Source: Nitrospirota bacterium (GTDB lineage Bacteria > Nitrospirota > Nitrospiria > Nitrospirales > Nitrospiraceae). Taken from it: a stretch of 64,000 bases of DNA. Location: the NCBI GenBank assembly GCA_016219645.1, contig JACRLR010000019.1:103606-167605 (forward strand), read 5' to 3'. Positions 18,143 through 26,923 of this stretch are shown here, one piece after another. Numbering within the stretch: position 1 is the first letter of the stretch; each line of letters starts with the position of its first letter. The notes under the pieces are model-generated. The model searched no databases. It was not told where the DNA came from and was given only the letters and a program-made list of their open reading frames with translations. A program made the translations under genes and the position numbers.

Positions 18143-18979
18143 CTGTTCGTCGCTCCATTCAATATAGGCAATCTCCGGTGTGCAATTCAATCGCAAAGGA
18201 AGAAACGACCATCCGAGCCCGCGATTGACATAGAGTCTGCGTCCCGGTTCTCCATGATGCCCATCGATCCTGCCGCTGCACCCAGGTGGGAGCCAGAATG
18301 TCGGTATGCCGGGTATGCGCCATTGACCTCCGTGGCTATGTCCACAGAGGATCAGATCAACGGCGTGGTGCGCTTCCAGCTGATCGAGGATATTCGGCGC
18401 ATGGGCCAGCAAGAGGTTGAAACGATTCTCTGCGCGCGGTGGTAGACAGCCCAAATCAGCCCGATGCAGGGAGGGGTCGTCGACGCCGACAATGGCGATT
18501 TCGCCACTGCCTACGGGAATGAAGGTGGTCTGGTTGATCAAAAAGGTGATCTTGTGGCGGTCGGCGAGTTCGCAGTACTGGTCGATCGGCACGCCGCTGT
18601 AGTGATCATGGTTGCCCAAGGTCACGTAGACCGGTGCAATCTTCCGCAAGCCGGCGAGAAATCGGAACAGGTGAGGCAATCCCTCTGGTACATTGAGCAG
18701 GTCGCCGGTGACAAAAATCCAGTCGGGGCGAAGTTCGCCGACGGCGGCGAGGATGAGGTCATGTCGTGGCTGATAACGGTCGAGATGCAGATCGCTCAGA
18801 TGAGCAGCCCGCCGTCCGGCCAGGAGTCTGTGCCTATAGGTGAGTCGGGACACCTCGTGTGTGGAGAGCCCGATTTCCAAGTGGGGCACGAGACTAAAGA
18901 GCCGATAGAGGGGCTCGCTGAGATAATAGCCGATGACGGAACGGGTCTGATCAGGCCAGGACCCGGGACGTCGACTCAT
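18125..18979 (-). CDS. Metallophosphoesterase (YkuE/LpxG-like)
   Basis: A 284-residue calcineurin-like phosphoesterase. The motifs are in order: HLSDLHLDRY (about 60), VTGDLLN (about 90), TLGNHDHY (about 121), LLLAHAPN and LCGHSHGGQ (about 213). Members of this subgroup hydrolyse phosphodiesters such as UDP-2,3-diacylglucosamine or cell-envelope precursors; specificity cannot be read from sequence. The start overlaps the upstream gene by four bases (ATGA), implying cotranscription. The C-terminus lies within a 7-nt repeat. Confidence 0.85.
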   Translation of the reverse strand: MSRRPGSWPDQTRSVIGYYLSEPLYRLFSLVPHLEIGLSTHEVSRLTYRHRLLAGRRAAHLSDLHLDRYQPRHDLILAAVGELRPDWIFVTGDLLNVPEGLPHLFRFLAGLRKIAPVYVTLGNHDHYSGVPIDQYCELADRHKITFLINQTTFIPVGSGEIAIVGVDDPSLHRADLGCLPPRAENRFNLLLAHAPNILDQLEAHHAVDLILCGHSHGGQWRIPGIPTFWLPPGCSGRIDGHHGEPGRRLYVNRGLGWSFLPLRLNCTPEIAYIEWSDEQAESEG

Positions 18980-19665
18980 CCCATCACCCGATCCAGTTCG
19001 ACGCGGTCGGAGGGAGTCACTCGATAGCCTCGCTCATAGAGATCGCTCATGCCTTGCATCAAGTCGTCCATGTTGCGCTTGTGATACCAACTGTCGAATC
19101 GTTCCGTGAGCGCTGTGACCTGCTTCGTAGTTGGGTCTCCATCATCGTACGAGAGTGAGAGGGAGCGGAACAAGTCACGAATTTCTGCAGGGCTGTACAT
19201 CGCATCATCGTTCTGGTCGGCAACCAGGGCGAACTCGTAGAAAGTGAGACTGACGGAGAGTAACGCCTGTGTCTTGGCAAGATCATCTCGCGCATCGTCG
19301 ATGCCACCTGGATAAGCGTGATGACAATCCATTTCTGGCTGCGACGACGGGGTGGCGTTCCAGCTGATTCCTTGCGCGGCAGGACGAGGGGTCTTTTTCG
19401 CCCTATAAAACCATGAGACGCAGTTGTTCGCCTGTGCAAAATCCTGTTTGTCTTTGTGGATCTGCCGTCCAATATGTTGGGTGAACTGTTGAAAAATTCC
19501 GTTTTCTCTACCCACTGAACTTTCTGGGAACAGAACATAGATCAGAACGGTGAGAAATACCCCTGCTCCTACGAGATTATATCCAGATCGTTGGACTCTT
19601 CGAAGGTAATCAGGACCGGTTCTTCGGTAGAAAGCTAAGAGAAAAGACATAAAAAAGTATACCAT
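18976..19665 (-). CDS. Membrane protein with EF-hand-like loop, unknown function
   Basis: From ATG 19665 the product is 229 residues; a longer frame up to 19803 would overlap truD. It has a hydrophobic start, a basic segment (RRTGPDYLRRVQRSG), then a transmembrane helix (about 35-52, GAGVFLTVLIYVLFP), and a soluble domain. DQNDDAMYSPAE near residue 155 fits a 12-residue EF-hand loop (acidic or polar at positions 1, 3, 5, 9 and Glu at 12). Calcium binding is inference. It overlaps the phosphoesterase gene downstream. Confidence 0.6.
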   Translation of the reverse strand: MVYFFMSFLLAFYRRTGPDYLRRVQRSGYNLVGAGVFLTVLIYVLFPESSVGRENGIFQQFTQHIGRQIHKDKQDFAQANNCVSWFYRAKKTPRPAAQGISWNATPSSQPEMDCHHAYPGGIDDARDDLAKTQALLSVSLTFYEFALVADQNDDAMYSPAEIRDLFRSLSLSYDDGDPTTKQVTALTERFDSWYHKRNMDDLMQGMSDLYERGYRVTPSDRVELDRVMG

Positions 19666-19765
19666 GCACGTTGGCGTATCGCGCCAGGAGATGCTGAAAC
19701 AATGCATCTGAGTGAAGAGGTCTACGAGGCGATGACATGCAAATGACGAAGGGCTCTCCTGCACC

Positions 19766-20818
19766 ATGACCATGCCGTTTTTGACAGCGCCATTGCCTGG
19801 CATCGGCGGACAAATGCGGACGATCCCCGAAGACTTTCAAGTCGAGGAGCGTCCGTTATATCTCCCTTGTGGAGAGGGTGAGCATCTCTACATCAAGATC
19901 AAAAAACGCCTGCTCTCGACTCCGGACCTCGTCCTGCGATTGTCCTCTGTCTTGGGAGTGAAAGCACAGGCGATCGGAGTGGCGGGTCTCAAAGACGCCA
20001 GGGCCGTGACCACGCAGATGGTTTCGCTCCTCGGCCTCACGGCTGACCGGCTGGATCGCCTGACAGTGGACGACCAACTCTTGTCTGTGGACGTACTTGG
20101 CCGACACCGCAATCGCTTGCGGCCCGGGCACCATGCGGGCAATCATTTTCGGTTGGTGATCCGGGATGTCGCGCCGCACGCCAGCCAGACGGTGCCTTTA
20201 GTCCTAGACATGCTGGTGCGAAGAGGCGTGCCGAACTATTTCGGCCCGCAACGGCAAGGGCGAAGCGGGCAGAACTACCAGACTGGGGCCGAATTATTGG
20301 TAGACCCAGCACGTCGAAACAGGCTGAGCCGGTCCAAGCGCATGTGGTATCTCAATGCTTATCAGTCGTACTTCTTCAATAATATATTGGCCCGACGCCT
20401 GGATCGGCTTGATCGTGTGTTGGTTGGAGACTGGGCCATGAAAATGGAGAACGGCGCCTGTTTCCCGGTCGAGGATGCCGTGAAGGAACAGCCACGAGCC
20501 GACCGGTTCGAGATCAGTCCCACCGGTATCCTATTTGGATCGCGCGCCTCGTGGGCCGGCGGAGAACCTGGCGAGATCGAACGGGCTGTGGTTGCTGAAA
20601 GTGGAGCCACGCCGGAAAGTCTCACCGAAGCCGCGAAGGCCTGTGGGTTTCGCGGTGAACGGCGCTCGCTCCGGATCCCTCTTACCGATTTGGATTGGGC
20701 CCTGGAAGGGGCGGTGCTGACCATTTCCTTTTCACTTCTGCCAGGGGCCTATGCGACGAGCGTATTACGGGAATTAATGAAGGTGAGCGAGGGGCCAGAG
20801 GCGAGGGCCAAGGGATAA
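19766..20818 (+). CDS. truD: tRNA pseudouridine(13) synthase TruD
   Basis: A 350-residue TruD-family protein. The N-terminus IPEDFQVEERPLYLPCGEGE, then AIGVAGLKDARAVTTQMVSL (catalytic Asp in GLKDA, about residue 77) and VPNYFGPQRQGRSGQNYQTG are all family hallmarks. TruD converts U13 of tRNA-Glu to pseudouridine. It is transcribed divergently from the membrane protein gene. The last codons fall in an AGGG-rich segment that is part of an imperfect inverted repeat to about 20945. Confidence 0.95.
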   Translation: MTMPFLTAPLPGIGGQMRTIPEDFQVEERPLYLPCGEGEHLYIKIKKRLLSTPDLVLRLSSVLGVKAQAIGVAGLKDARAVTTQMVSLLGLTADRLDRLTVDDQLLSVDVLGRHRNRLRPGHHAGNHFRLVIRDVAPHASQTVPLVLDMLVRRGVPNYFGPQRQGRSGQNYQTGAELLVDPARRNRLSRSKRMWYLNAYQSYFFNNILARRLDRLDRVLVGDWAMKMENGACFPVEDAVKEQPRADRFEISPTGILFGSRASWAGGEPGEIERAVVAESGATPESLTEAAKACGFRGERRSLRIPLTDLDWALEGAVLTISFSLLPGAYATSVLRELMKVSEGPEARAKG

Positions 20819-20945
20819 GAGATAAGACGGCTCCAAACGAAATCGGGATTGTCGCCCTATGAGAGCGTGCTATTATGACTTGGCATAGACATTGGTCCCT
20901 GGCGCATCTTGCTTCCCTCTAGCCCCTAGCCTCTAGTCTATCAGG
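20785..20945. repeat. Degenerate inverted repeat around the truD 3' end
   Basis: GCGAGGGGCCAGAGGCGAGG near 20785 is roughly complementary to CCCTCTAGCCCCTAGCCTCT near 20914. The arms are imperfect and separated by ~100 bases. It may serve as a terminator for truD. Confidence 0.35.
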
Positions 20946-20954
20946 GAGTGTGAT

Positions 20955-22199
20955 GTGAACCAGACTCAAGAAACTGTTGTATTGACCGGCCACATCATCG
21001 ATTCGTTGATCCTGGCGAAGGTGCTGGACACAATTCTAATGCTGGGCGGCACGTTTGACCTCGAGGATATGCGGATCGGCAAGACCCGTGAGGAACCGTC
21101 GCGTGTCAGAATCGTCGTGCAGGCCTCGTCGGCGAAGCTGCTTAGTGAGATTCTCCATGCCATTCAACCGCATGGCGCATCGGTCGAAAGTGAACGGGAT
21201 TGCCGGCTGAGTCCGGCGCCGGCGGACGGCATCTTTCCCGACGAGTTCTACGCGACCACTCATTTGCCTACTCAGGTGCGAGTCTGTGATCAGTGGGTCG
21301 AGGTGGCGGAGATCGAGATGGATCTGGGAATTCTTGTGGATCCGGTTCAACTCACGGCGAAGACTGTTCCGATGGGAGAGGTAAAACGGGGAGATCAGAT
21401 CGTCATTGGCCGTGAAGGCGTGCGAGTCATCCCTCTCCAACGGCCGCGTGACCGTGATGTGTTCGGTTTCATGGAGTCTCAAGTCTCGTCCGAGCGTCCC
21501 CATGGGCGTGTTATCAGCGACATTGCCAAACGCCTGATGCAATGTCGAACAGGATTCCGGGAGGGGAAGACAGGCAGCAAGGTGCTATTGGCGGGAGGCC
21601 CGGCGATTGTCCACGCAGGAGGCCGCGAGGCGCTGGCGTGGCTCATCGGCGAGGAGTTTATCCATGTCCTGTTCTGCGGGAACGCGCTGCCGGCTCATGA
21701 TATGGAAGTTGATTTCTACGGCACGTCCCTCGGTTATGGGCAGGCGGCTGGTCGCGTCGTACCGCATGGGCATGAGCACCATCTGCGAACGATTAATCGG
21801 ATCAGAGCCATCGGCAGCATTGAGGCAGCGGTCAGGTCAGGAGTCGTTAAGACCGGAATTATGGCGGCCTGTGTGCGGCGGGGCGTCCTCGTTGTGATGG
21901 CCGGTACGATCCGTGATGACGGCCCCTTGCCCGGCGTGATAACTGATTCGGTAGAGGCCCAGGCAGCCATGCGTGCGGCAATCCCCGGTGTCGGATTGGC
22001 CCTGCTCGTCGCCTCGACGCTGCATGCGGTGGCGACGGGCAATTTGTTGCCTGCCACGATTCCATCCGTCTGCGTCGATGTGAATCCGGCCGTCCCGACA
22101 AAACTCGCGGATCGGGGAAGTTTTCAGGCAGTCGGGCTGGTAATGGACGCTGCTTCGTTTCTGAGCGAGCTGGCGCGTGAGCTGGGGGCTCGACTGTGA
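20955..22199 (+). CDS. LOR/SDH (TIGR00300) family protein, probable ornithine cyclodeaminase
   Basis: A GTG start with GGGAG 7 bases upstream gives a 414-residue protein. The N-terminal domain (about 1-100, VVLTGHIIDSLILAKVLDTI and the LGGTFDLEDMRIG region) and C-terminal Rossmann-like domain (SKVLLAGGPAIVHAGGREAL, about 205) match the LOR/SDH conserved region. In archaea and in the C-terminal half of cyanobacterial ArgZ/AgrE this region is linked to ornithine cyclodeamination to proline. The next gene encodes the arginine dihydrolase half, so the two look like a split ArgZ/AgrE. The enzyme activity here is inferred from context and needs assay. Confidence 0.75.
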   Translation: MNQTQETVVLTGHIIDSLILAKVLDTILMLGGTFDLEDMRIGKTREEPSRVRIVVQASSAKLLSEILHAIQPHGASVESERDCRLSPAPADGIFPDEFYATTHLPTQVRVCDQWVEVAEIEMDLGILVDPVQLTAKTVPMGEVKRGDQIVIGREGVRVIPLQRPRDRDVFGFMESQVSSERPHGRVISDIAKRLMQCRTGFREGKTGSKVLLAGGPAIVHAGGREALAWLIGEEFIHVLFCGNALPAHDMEVDFYGTSLGYGQAAGRVVPHGHEHHLRTINRIRAIGSIEAAVRSGVVKTGIMAACVRRGVLVVMAGTIRDDGPLPGVITDSVEAQAAMRAAIPGVGLALLVASTLHAVATGNLLPATIPSVCVDVNPAVPTKLADRGSFQAVGLVMDAASFLSELARELGARL

Positions 22200-22218
22200 T
22201 TGTCGATCTCGTTGTTGC

Positions 22219-22290
22219 GGTTCATTTGGTGTGTTTAGTTGATTTGGTTAGTCCGGTTCAAGCACACACACGAAACAAACCAATGCAACC
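22219..22290. repeat. 9-nt-period inverted repeat (family C)
   Basis: Left arm units include TTCATTTGG, TGTGTTTAG, TTGATTTGG and TTAGTCCGG. The right side (ACACACACGAAACAAACC and on) is the partial complement. It fills the spacer between the two arginine-catabolism genes. Confidence 0.7.
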
Positions 22291-22311
22291 ATCCAATGTT
22301 CTGGAGAGGTC

Positions 22312-23112
22312 ATGAGTCGTCTATTGGTCTGCCCACCTGACTACTTCGGGATCGAATACGAGATCAATCCCTGGATGCGCCGGGTGAACGCCGTCAATTC
22401 AGACCAAGCCGTCCGCCAATGGCATCGGCTTATGCAGGTGCTCGAAGAAGATGTCGGCGTAGTCCTGGAACGGATGAAGCCGGTGCCGGGACTGCCTGAC
22501 CTGGTGTTCACGGCAAATGCCGGCATCGTCGTTGGAAGCACAGCGATCCCTAGCCGTTTTCGCTATCCCGAACGGCAGAAGGAAGAGGCTTACTTTGAGG
22601 ACTGGTTTCGTGGCCAGGGGTACAAGGTCGTCACGCTGGATCCGAGCCGCTTTTTCGAGGGGGCCGGAGATCTCTTAGGATTTCCCGACACCTGGTTCGG
22701 TGGCTATCGGCAACGTTCGGATATCACGGTGTTCCCGGTGCTTAGCGAGATGTTTCACCGGGAGATCATTCCCCTTGAACTGGTCGACAACCGGTTCTAT
22801 CACCTCGATACCTGCTTATGCCCCTTGAGCGGCGGTGAACTTCTCTATTTTCCTCCCGCGTTCGATCACTATGGGCAAGAAGCTCTTGCCGAACGAATTG
22901 ATCCCGGCAGACGTCTCGTTGTGCCGGAAGCAGAGGCCCTCAGGTTTGCCTGCAACGCCGTCTGTGTCGGAAAACATGTCGTGCTCCCCGCAGGCTGCCC
23001 CAATACAGAATCCCTGTTGATCTCGCATGGCTATCTCCCCCATCCGGTCCTGCTCGATGAATTCATGAAGTCGGGCGGCTCGGCGAAGTGTCTCACCTTA
23101 GCGTTAGACTAA
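22312..23112 (+). CDS. argZ: Arginine dihydrolase (ArgZ-like amidinotransferase-fold enzyme)
   Basis: A 266-residue amidinotransferase-fold protein. It matches ArgZ/AgrE N-terminal domains: INPWMRRVN, PGLPDLVFTANAG (Asn in the substrate pocket), FEGAGDLLGF, YHLDTCLCPLSGGELLYFPP and the nucleophilic Cys in SGGSAKCLTL near the C-terminus. The reaction is arginine to ornithine, CO2 and two ammonia. The cyanobacterial proteins carry the LOR/SDH domain in the same chain; here it is the upstream gene. Together they would open arginine to nitrogen recycling. Confidence 0.85.
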   Translation: MSRLLVCPPDYFGIEYEINPWMRRVNAVNSDQAVRQWHRLMQVLEEDVGVVLERMKPVPGLPDLVFTANAGIVVGSTAIPSRFRYPERQKEEAYFEDWFRGQGYKVVTLDPSRFFEGAGDLLGFPDTWFGGYRQRSDITVFPVLSEMFHREIIPLELVDNRFYHLDTCLCPLSGGELLYFPPAFDHYGQEALAERIDPGRRLVVPEAEALRFACNAVCVGKHVVLPAGCPNTESLLISHGYLPHPVLLDEFMKSGGSAKCLTLALD

Positions 23113-23219
23113 GAAGAGCCATTGGCCTACAGCCACAAGAGGCTCAAAGTCTTCAAGTCTAAAAGTCTGAGGGTGACTTGATGACATTTCGACCCGCTAG
23201 TAGGTTCCAGAGCAATTCT

Positions 23220-23348
23220 GCAGGATGCTCAAAAAGCCCGTCCAGCAAGGCCGCAGGGAGTTCGGCGACTGAAGCGTACCCTTGTGGTACGTTGCAAGGA
23301 GACGAACGACCGAGAACGATGCTGGCGGGTGTTTTCAGCATCCTGCTA
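23220..23348. repeat. ~130-bp palindromic repeat (family B), copy 2
   Basis: Starts GCAGGATGCTCAAAAAG and ends TTTTCAGCATCCTGC. The inner region differs from copy 1 but keeps CCAGCAAGGCCGCAG. The right end meets the stop codon (23346-23348) of the leftward zinc-ribbon gene, as copy 1 meets the MBL gene. Confidence 0.8.
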
Positions 23349-23708
23349 GGGTTTGTGCCGGAAGAGGAACGATCCGTATAACCCTGCGATGGCGATGGTG
23401 ACGAGTTCGATCGTCAGCAGCAATCGGCTCATGACGGCGTCAGGTATCGGTGGGCTCAGGATGAAATGCATCCCGAGAAACTCAGGGGGCATTGACGGCG
23501 GAGTTTCCCAGGGTGGGAATAGAACAGCGAGGACCAGCATGGCCACCATACCGTAGAGAATATTAACATTCAGTTGACCCTGTTGCGATTTGACAGGTGG
23601 CGGTGGCGGTGGGGGATCAATGGAATCTGCATGAAGGCGCTGGCCGCAGTGCGAACAATAACGGCTGATCTCCGGAAGTTCATTCCGACAGGAGGGGCAG
23701 AGTTTCAT
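23346..23708 (-). CDS. Zinc-ribbon membrane protein
   Basis: A 120-residue protein. Two CxxC pairs (CPSC and CSHC, residues 4-21) form a zinc ribbon, followed by a Pro-rich linker (about 31-38) and two membrane helices (about 48-66 and 93-114). This is a common architecture for small envelope or stress proteins with no known task. It ends exactly at a family B repeat, and the last three bases of the gene are the first bases of that repeat's edge. Confidence 0.7.
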   Translation of the reverse strand: MKLCPSCRNELPEISRYCSHCGQRLHADSIDPPPPPPPVKSQQGQLNVNILYGMVAMLVLAVLFPPWETPPSMPPEFLGMHFILSPPIPDAVMSRLLLTIELVTIAIAGLYGSFLFRHKP

Positions 23709-24060
23709 GGCGGCTAGGCTACACCGAACGGAATCGGTTTGCTAGCAGGCTGTTGATAAAGTCCGCCAGCGGCGTTCTCGCGTCGCTCAGAGGCTCAACG
23801 TACTGCACAGAGTACGCGTCGCCTCTTTGCTTGCTGCGGCCTTGCTGGACGGACTTTCTGAACAGCCTGCAGGCCATTTAACCTCCGTTAGTGATCTAAG
23901 GGGTAGTCTCCTTTCCGGTGTCGCCAACTAGTTTGTCTACAGACTGCTAGATGGGTGGCGAACAGAGAATGCCAGCTTTTTTACCTGCCCGGTAGTCGTC
24001 TATACTTCTTCGCTGCTTTGGCGATCAGATTTTCTGGCCTATGTGAGATAGAGGTCGGGC
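23709..24060. other. Spacer with one family B palindrome
   Basis: A 352-base spacer between divergent genes. The only clear element is the family B copy at 23745-23870. No gene or convincing promoter is seen in the rest. Confidence 0.5.
23745..23870. repeat. ~130-bp palindromic repeat (family B), copy 3
   Basis: Starts GCAGGCTGTTGATAAAGTCC and ends GGACTTTCTGAACAGCCTGC. Inside are CGCCAGCGGCGTTCTCG and TTGCTGCGGCCTTGCTGG, shared with copies 1 and 2 in reverse order. The left end follows a CTAG, as in the other copies' outer edge. Confidence 0.8.
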
Positions 24061-24861
24061 ATGGCACAATCGGAGTATGTCTTCCATCGAGTTGAAGATC
24101 GACGGGAACTTGAACGGCTTCGTATGATCGAGTCGGTGTTCGATCCTGCGAGCAGGAGAAGGATCCTGGCCACGGGGTTGCAAGCAGACTGGCGGTGTCT
24201 TGAAGTCGGGCCTGGCGCCGGGTCGATTATGACTTGGATGGGCGAGGTGGTTGGACCGACGGGCCAGGTCCTGGCGGTGGATCTCGACCCGAAATTTCTC
24301 AGCGAAGCGGAGCGACCAAATGTGAGTGTCATGCGAGCTGATATTCGCACGGCTCAGTTCCCACCACGGTCGTTCGATGTGATTCATGCTCGGTACGTCT
24401 TGATCCATCTTTCTGACTACGAGGTGGCGTTGGCGAAAATGTTCGATAGTCTCAAGCCTGGGGGGTGGCTTGTTCTGGAGGAACCAGATTTTTCAGCCTC
24501 TCGTGGGATCACCGGCAATGAGCAGGAATTGGTGTCTTTCCGAAAGGCCAATCAAGCCATCGAACAAATGTATGCGACATTGAAAATGGACTATGCGCTG
24601 GGATTGAAGTTGCCGTCTTTGCTCCAACAGCATGGGCTGCAACACCTCAGCGTGGAGAACGATGCCCCGCTTTGTGCCGGTGGGTCCGGCATGGCTGCGG
24701 TGATGAAGATGTCAGCCGAGCAATTGCGAGAAAAGTATCTGGCCACAGGGGTCGTTGACCAGTCTGATCTCGAACGGTATTGCCGGTTTGCAGACGATCC
24801 GAATACCTGGGCTATCTACTACGCCACAATCGCCGTGAGCGGTCGGAAGGCCGAGAGATGA
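24061..24861 (+). CDS. SAM-dependent methyltransferase
   Basis: A 266-residue class I methyltransferase. Motif I is CLEVGPGAGSIMTWM (about residue 45), with the acidic residue after it in LAVDLDPKFL and a DVIHARYVLIHL post-motif. The acceptor is not identifiable; the type resembles UbiE/Erg6-like small-molecule methyltransferases. An AGAGGT ribosome site precedes the ATG. It starts a cluster of small enzymes on the plus strand, 1 base before the next gene. Confidence 0.85.
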   Translation: MAQSEYVFHRVEDRRELERLRMIESVFDPASRRRILATGLQADWRCLEVGPGAGSIMTWMGEVVGPTGQVLAVDLDPKFLSEAERPNVSVMRADIRTAQFPPRSFDVIHARYVLIHLSDYEVALAKMFDSLKPGGWLVLEEPDFSASRGITGNEQELVSFRKANQAIEQMYATLKMDYALGLKLPSLLQQHGLQHLSVENDAPLCAGGSGMAAVMKMSAEQLREKYLATGVVDQSDLERYCRFADDPNTWAIYYATIAVSGRKAER

Positions 24862-24862
24862 G

Positions 24863-25399
24863 GTGTCTGTGAATACACCGGTATTAATCCTGCCCGGCTT
24901 TGGTAACTCGGGGCCGCAACATTGGCAAACCCTCTGGGAGCTGCGCCATCCCGATTGGCAACGCGTGAATCTGGGAGAGTGGGACAGCCCAATCTGTGAC
25001 GATTGGATTCGTGCATCGGATGTGGCCGTGCAGGCTTGTCCTTCACCTCCCGTACTTGTGGCCCATAGTCTCGCCTGTCTCCTGGTGGCTCATTGGGTTC
25101 ATCGTTTATCACGAGTTCCGAAGGGCGCATTTCTCGTAGCGGTGCCGGATCCGAAGAGTGACAGTTTCCCTGTCTCGGCGCACGGGTTTGTCCCGGTGCC
25201 GCTGGTGCCCTTCATGTTTCGGAGCCTCGTGGTCGCCAGCGCCAATGACCCGCTCGGATCGCTGGCCTATGCCAAACATTGTGCGATGGCTTGGGGAAGC
25301 ATGTTCATCGATATCGGTCAGGCGGGACACATCAATGCCGACAGCGGGCATGGTGAATGGAACGAGGGGTATGATCTGTTTAGAAAATATGTGAGCTAA
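24863..25399 (+). CDS. RBBP9/YdeN-family alpha/beta hydrolase
   Basis: A 178-residue serine hydrolase. The oxyanion region LPGFGNSGPQHWQ, the nucleophile VLVAHSLACLL (Ser about 70) and the late GQAGHINADSG (catalytic His) match the RBBP9 group. The start is a GTG at 24863 or 24869. The natural substrate is unknown. It begins 1 base after the methyltransferase gene and ends 3 bases before the acetyltransferase gene. Confidence 0.82.
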   Translation: MSVNTPVLILPGFGNSGPQHWQTLWELRHPDWQRVNLGEWDSPICDDWIRASDVAVQACPSPPVLVAHSLACLLVAHWVHRLSRVPKGAFLVAVPDPKSDSFPVSAHGFVPVPLVPFMFRSLVVASANDPLGSLAYAKHCAMAWGSMFIDIGQAGHINADSGHGEWNEGYDLFRKYVS

Positions 25400-25402
25400 C
25401 TA

Positions 25403-25882
25403 ATGCAATTTCGTATTGATCACGCACTGCCCGAGGATGCGCCGGTTATCGCGCAGATGGTCGGGGAGCTACTTCGCGAAATCATGGGGCTGGTCGGAGC
25501 CAAGACGTTCGGGTTTCATCAGGAGGAGACAGAAGCGCGGGCTCGCTCCTGGATGATGGACGGGACGTACAGCGTCTTGCTGGCGCGTGACGGAGTGCAA
25601 CCTGAACCATTCGGTTTTCTGGCACTTTATGAAGGCTTTGCTCTCTATACGGAAGGTGTATTCGGCACGATTCCAGAATTCTATGTCCGTCCCGACCATC
25701 GATCGAAAGGAGCAGGGGCGGCGCTGATAGGGGCGGCGCGTCGGCTCGCGCATTCGAGAGGATGGCGCAGAATTGAAGTCACGACTCCGCCGCTGCCGCA
25801 GTTCGACCGGACCATGGAGTTCTATCGGCGGGAAGGGTTCACTGTTTCAGGTGGACGGAAGCTGAAATTGGAGTGGCCATGA
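25403..25882 (+). CDS. GNAT-family N-acetyltransferase
   Basis: A 159-residue GNAT protein. The core region FYVRPDHRSKGAGAALIGAA (acetyl-CoA pyrophosphate loop, about residue 95) and a late strand-helix (EFYRREGFTVSGG) are typical. The acceptor substrate is unknown. The last bases overlap the start of the next gene (ATGA), so the cluster is translationally coupled. Confidence 0.82.
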   Translation: MQFRIDHALPEDAPVIAQMVGELLREIMGLVGAKTFGFHQEETEARARSWMMDGTYSVLLARDGVQPEPFGFLALYEGFALYTEGVFGTIPEFYVRPDHRSKGAGAALIGAARRLAHSRGWRRIEVTTPPLPQFDRTMEFYRREGFTVSGGRKLKLEWP

Positions 25883-26292
25883 AGCCGGTCGTACAGCTCG
25901 AACGGACTGGGTGCGGCATTGCGAGCATGGCCGCGCTGGCAGGTGTGAGTTATGCGGAGGCGAAGCGTGTGGCAAGTCGGCTTGGCATATCCGCCAACGA
26001 TCCGAAGTTGTGGTCCGAAACAGACCATGTTCGCAGGCTGCTCAAGGAGTATGGGTTTCAGGCGGCGCGAAACGAAGTGCCTTTTACTTCATGGGAGGCC
26101 CTGCCCGATCTTGCGTTGCTTGCGACCAAGTGGCATGAAGCACAGGGCCGCGCGTTTTGGCATTGGGTGGTGTTTTGGCGCGGGCCTCGCGGACCTGTCG
26201 TGTTTGATTCGAAGTGTGCACTTCGGTGTCACGCGCGAACCGACTTCGGTCGCATGAAACCGAAGTGGTGTATTCCGGTTGATCCGATTTAG
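25879..26292 (+). CDS. C39-like cysteine peptidase domain protein
   Basis: The ATG at 25879 overlaps the upstream stop and has GGAGTGGCC before it; it gives 137 residues. TGCGIASMAALAG holds a Cys in the position of the papain-like nucleophile; HWVVFWRG and VVFDSKC supply a His and an Asp, as in C39 bacteriocin-processing peptidases. It lacks any transporter domain. Its small size and neighbours suggest an accessory or degenerate peptidase. The catalytic role is inferred only. Confidence 0.6.
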   Translation: MKPVVQLERTGCGIASMAALAGVSYAEAKRVASRLGISANDPKLWSETDHVRRLLKEYGFQAARNEVPFTSWEALPDLALLATKWHEAQGRAFWHWVVFWRGPRGPVVFDSKCALRCHARTDFGRMKPKWCIPVDPI

Positions 26293-26298
26293 AAAGCT

Positions 26299-26901
26299 GT
26301 GAAAAAACCATTGCCCAAGCAGTCTCGATTGGTGTCCGATGAGAAGGCTCGCTGTAGTTGGGCTGGCGAGAAGCCACACATGGTTCGCTATCACGACCGG
26401 GAATGGGGTCGGCCGGTGCATGACGATCGGAAGCATTTCGAGATGTTGTTGTTGGAAGGCGCGCAGGCTGGTTTGACGTGGGACACGATTTTGCGGCGGC
26501 GCGATGGGTATGGCGAAGCCTTTGCGGAGTTCGATCCGGTGAAGGTCGCGCGTTTCACGGCGAAAAAGCAGGCTCTGCTGCTGAAGAATCCCCGGATCAT
26601 TCGCAACCGGCTCAAAATCGATTCGGCAGTCACCAACGCGCAGGCGTTTCTAGCGGTGCAGAAGGAATTCGGGTCATTCGATCGCTACGTGTGGGGGTTC
26701 GTCGGCGGGAAACAGAAAGTGAATCGCTGGCGCGCAATGGCTCAAGTTCCTGCGACAAGCCCTGAGAGCGACGCCCTGTCGAAAGATCTCAAGAGGCGCG
26801 GCTTCCGGTTTGTCGGCAGTACCATCGTCTATGCCTACATGCAGGCGGTTGGTCTGGTGAACGATCACACGATCGGCTGTTTTGTAAAATCTAAAACTTA
26901 A
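26299..26901 (+). CDS. tag: DNA-3-methyladenine glycosylase I (Tag)
   Basis: A 200-residue Tag-type glycosylase starting at GTG 26299. It carries CSWAGEKPHMVRYHDREWG near the N-terminus, FEMLLLEGAQAGLTWDTILR, and the late zinc-associated region (YAYMQAVGLVNDHTIGC), all standard for Tag. It removes 3-methyladenine from alkylated DNA. The gene closes the run of coupled small-enzyme genes. Confidence 0.93.
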   Translation: MKKPLPKQSRLVSDEKARCSWAGEKPHMVRYHDREWGRPVHDDRKHFEMLLLEGAQAGLTWDTILRRRDGYGEAFAEFDPVKVARFTAKKQALLLKNPRIIRNRLKIDSAVTNAQAFLAVQKEFGSFDRYVWGFVGGKQKVNRWRAMAQVPATSPESDALSKDLKRRGFRFVGSTIVYAYMQAVGLVNDHTIGCFVKSKT

Positions 26902-26923
26902 GAAATATTGTAACCCGACATCG

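Noticed and set aside
22312..23112. Plain dimethylarginine dimethylaminohydrolase (DDAH)
   Set aside because: The INPWM region, FEGAGD motif and pairing with a LOR/SDH gene fit arginine dihydrolase better, although DDAH shares the fold.
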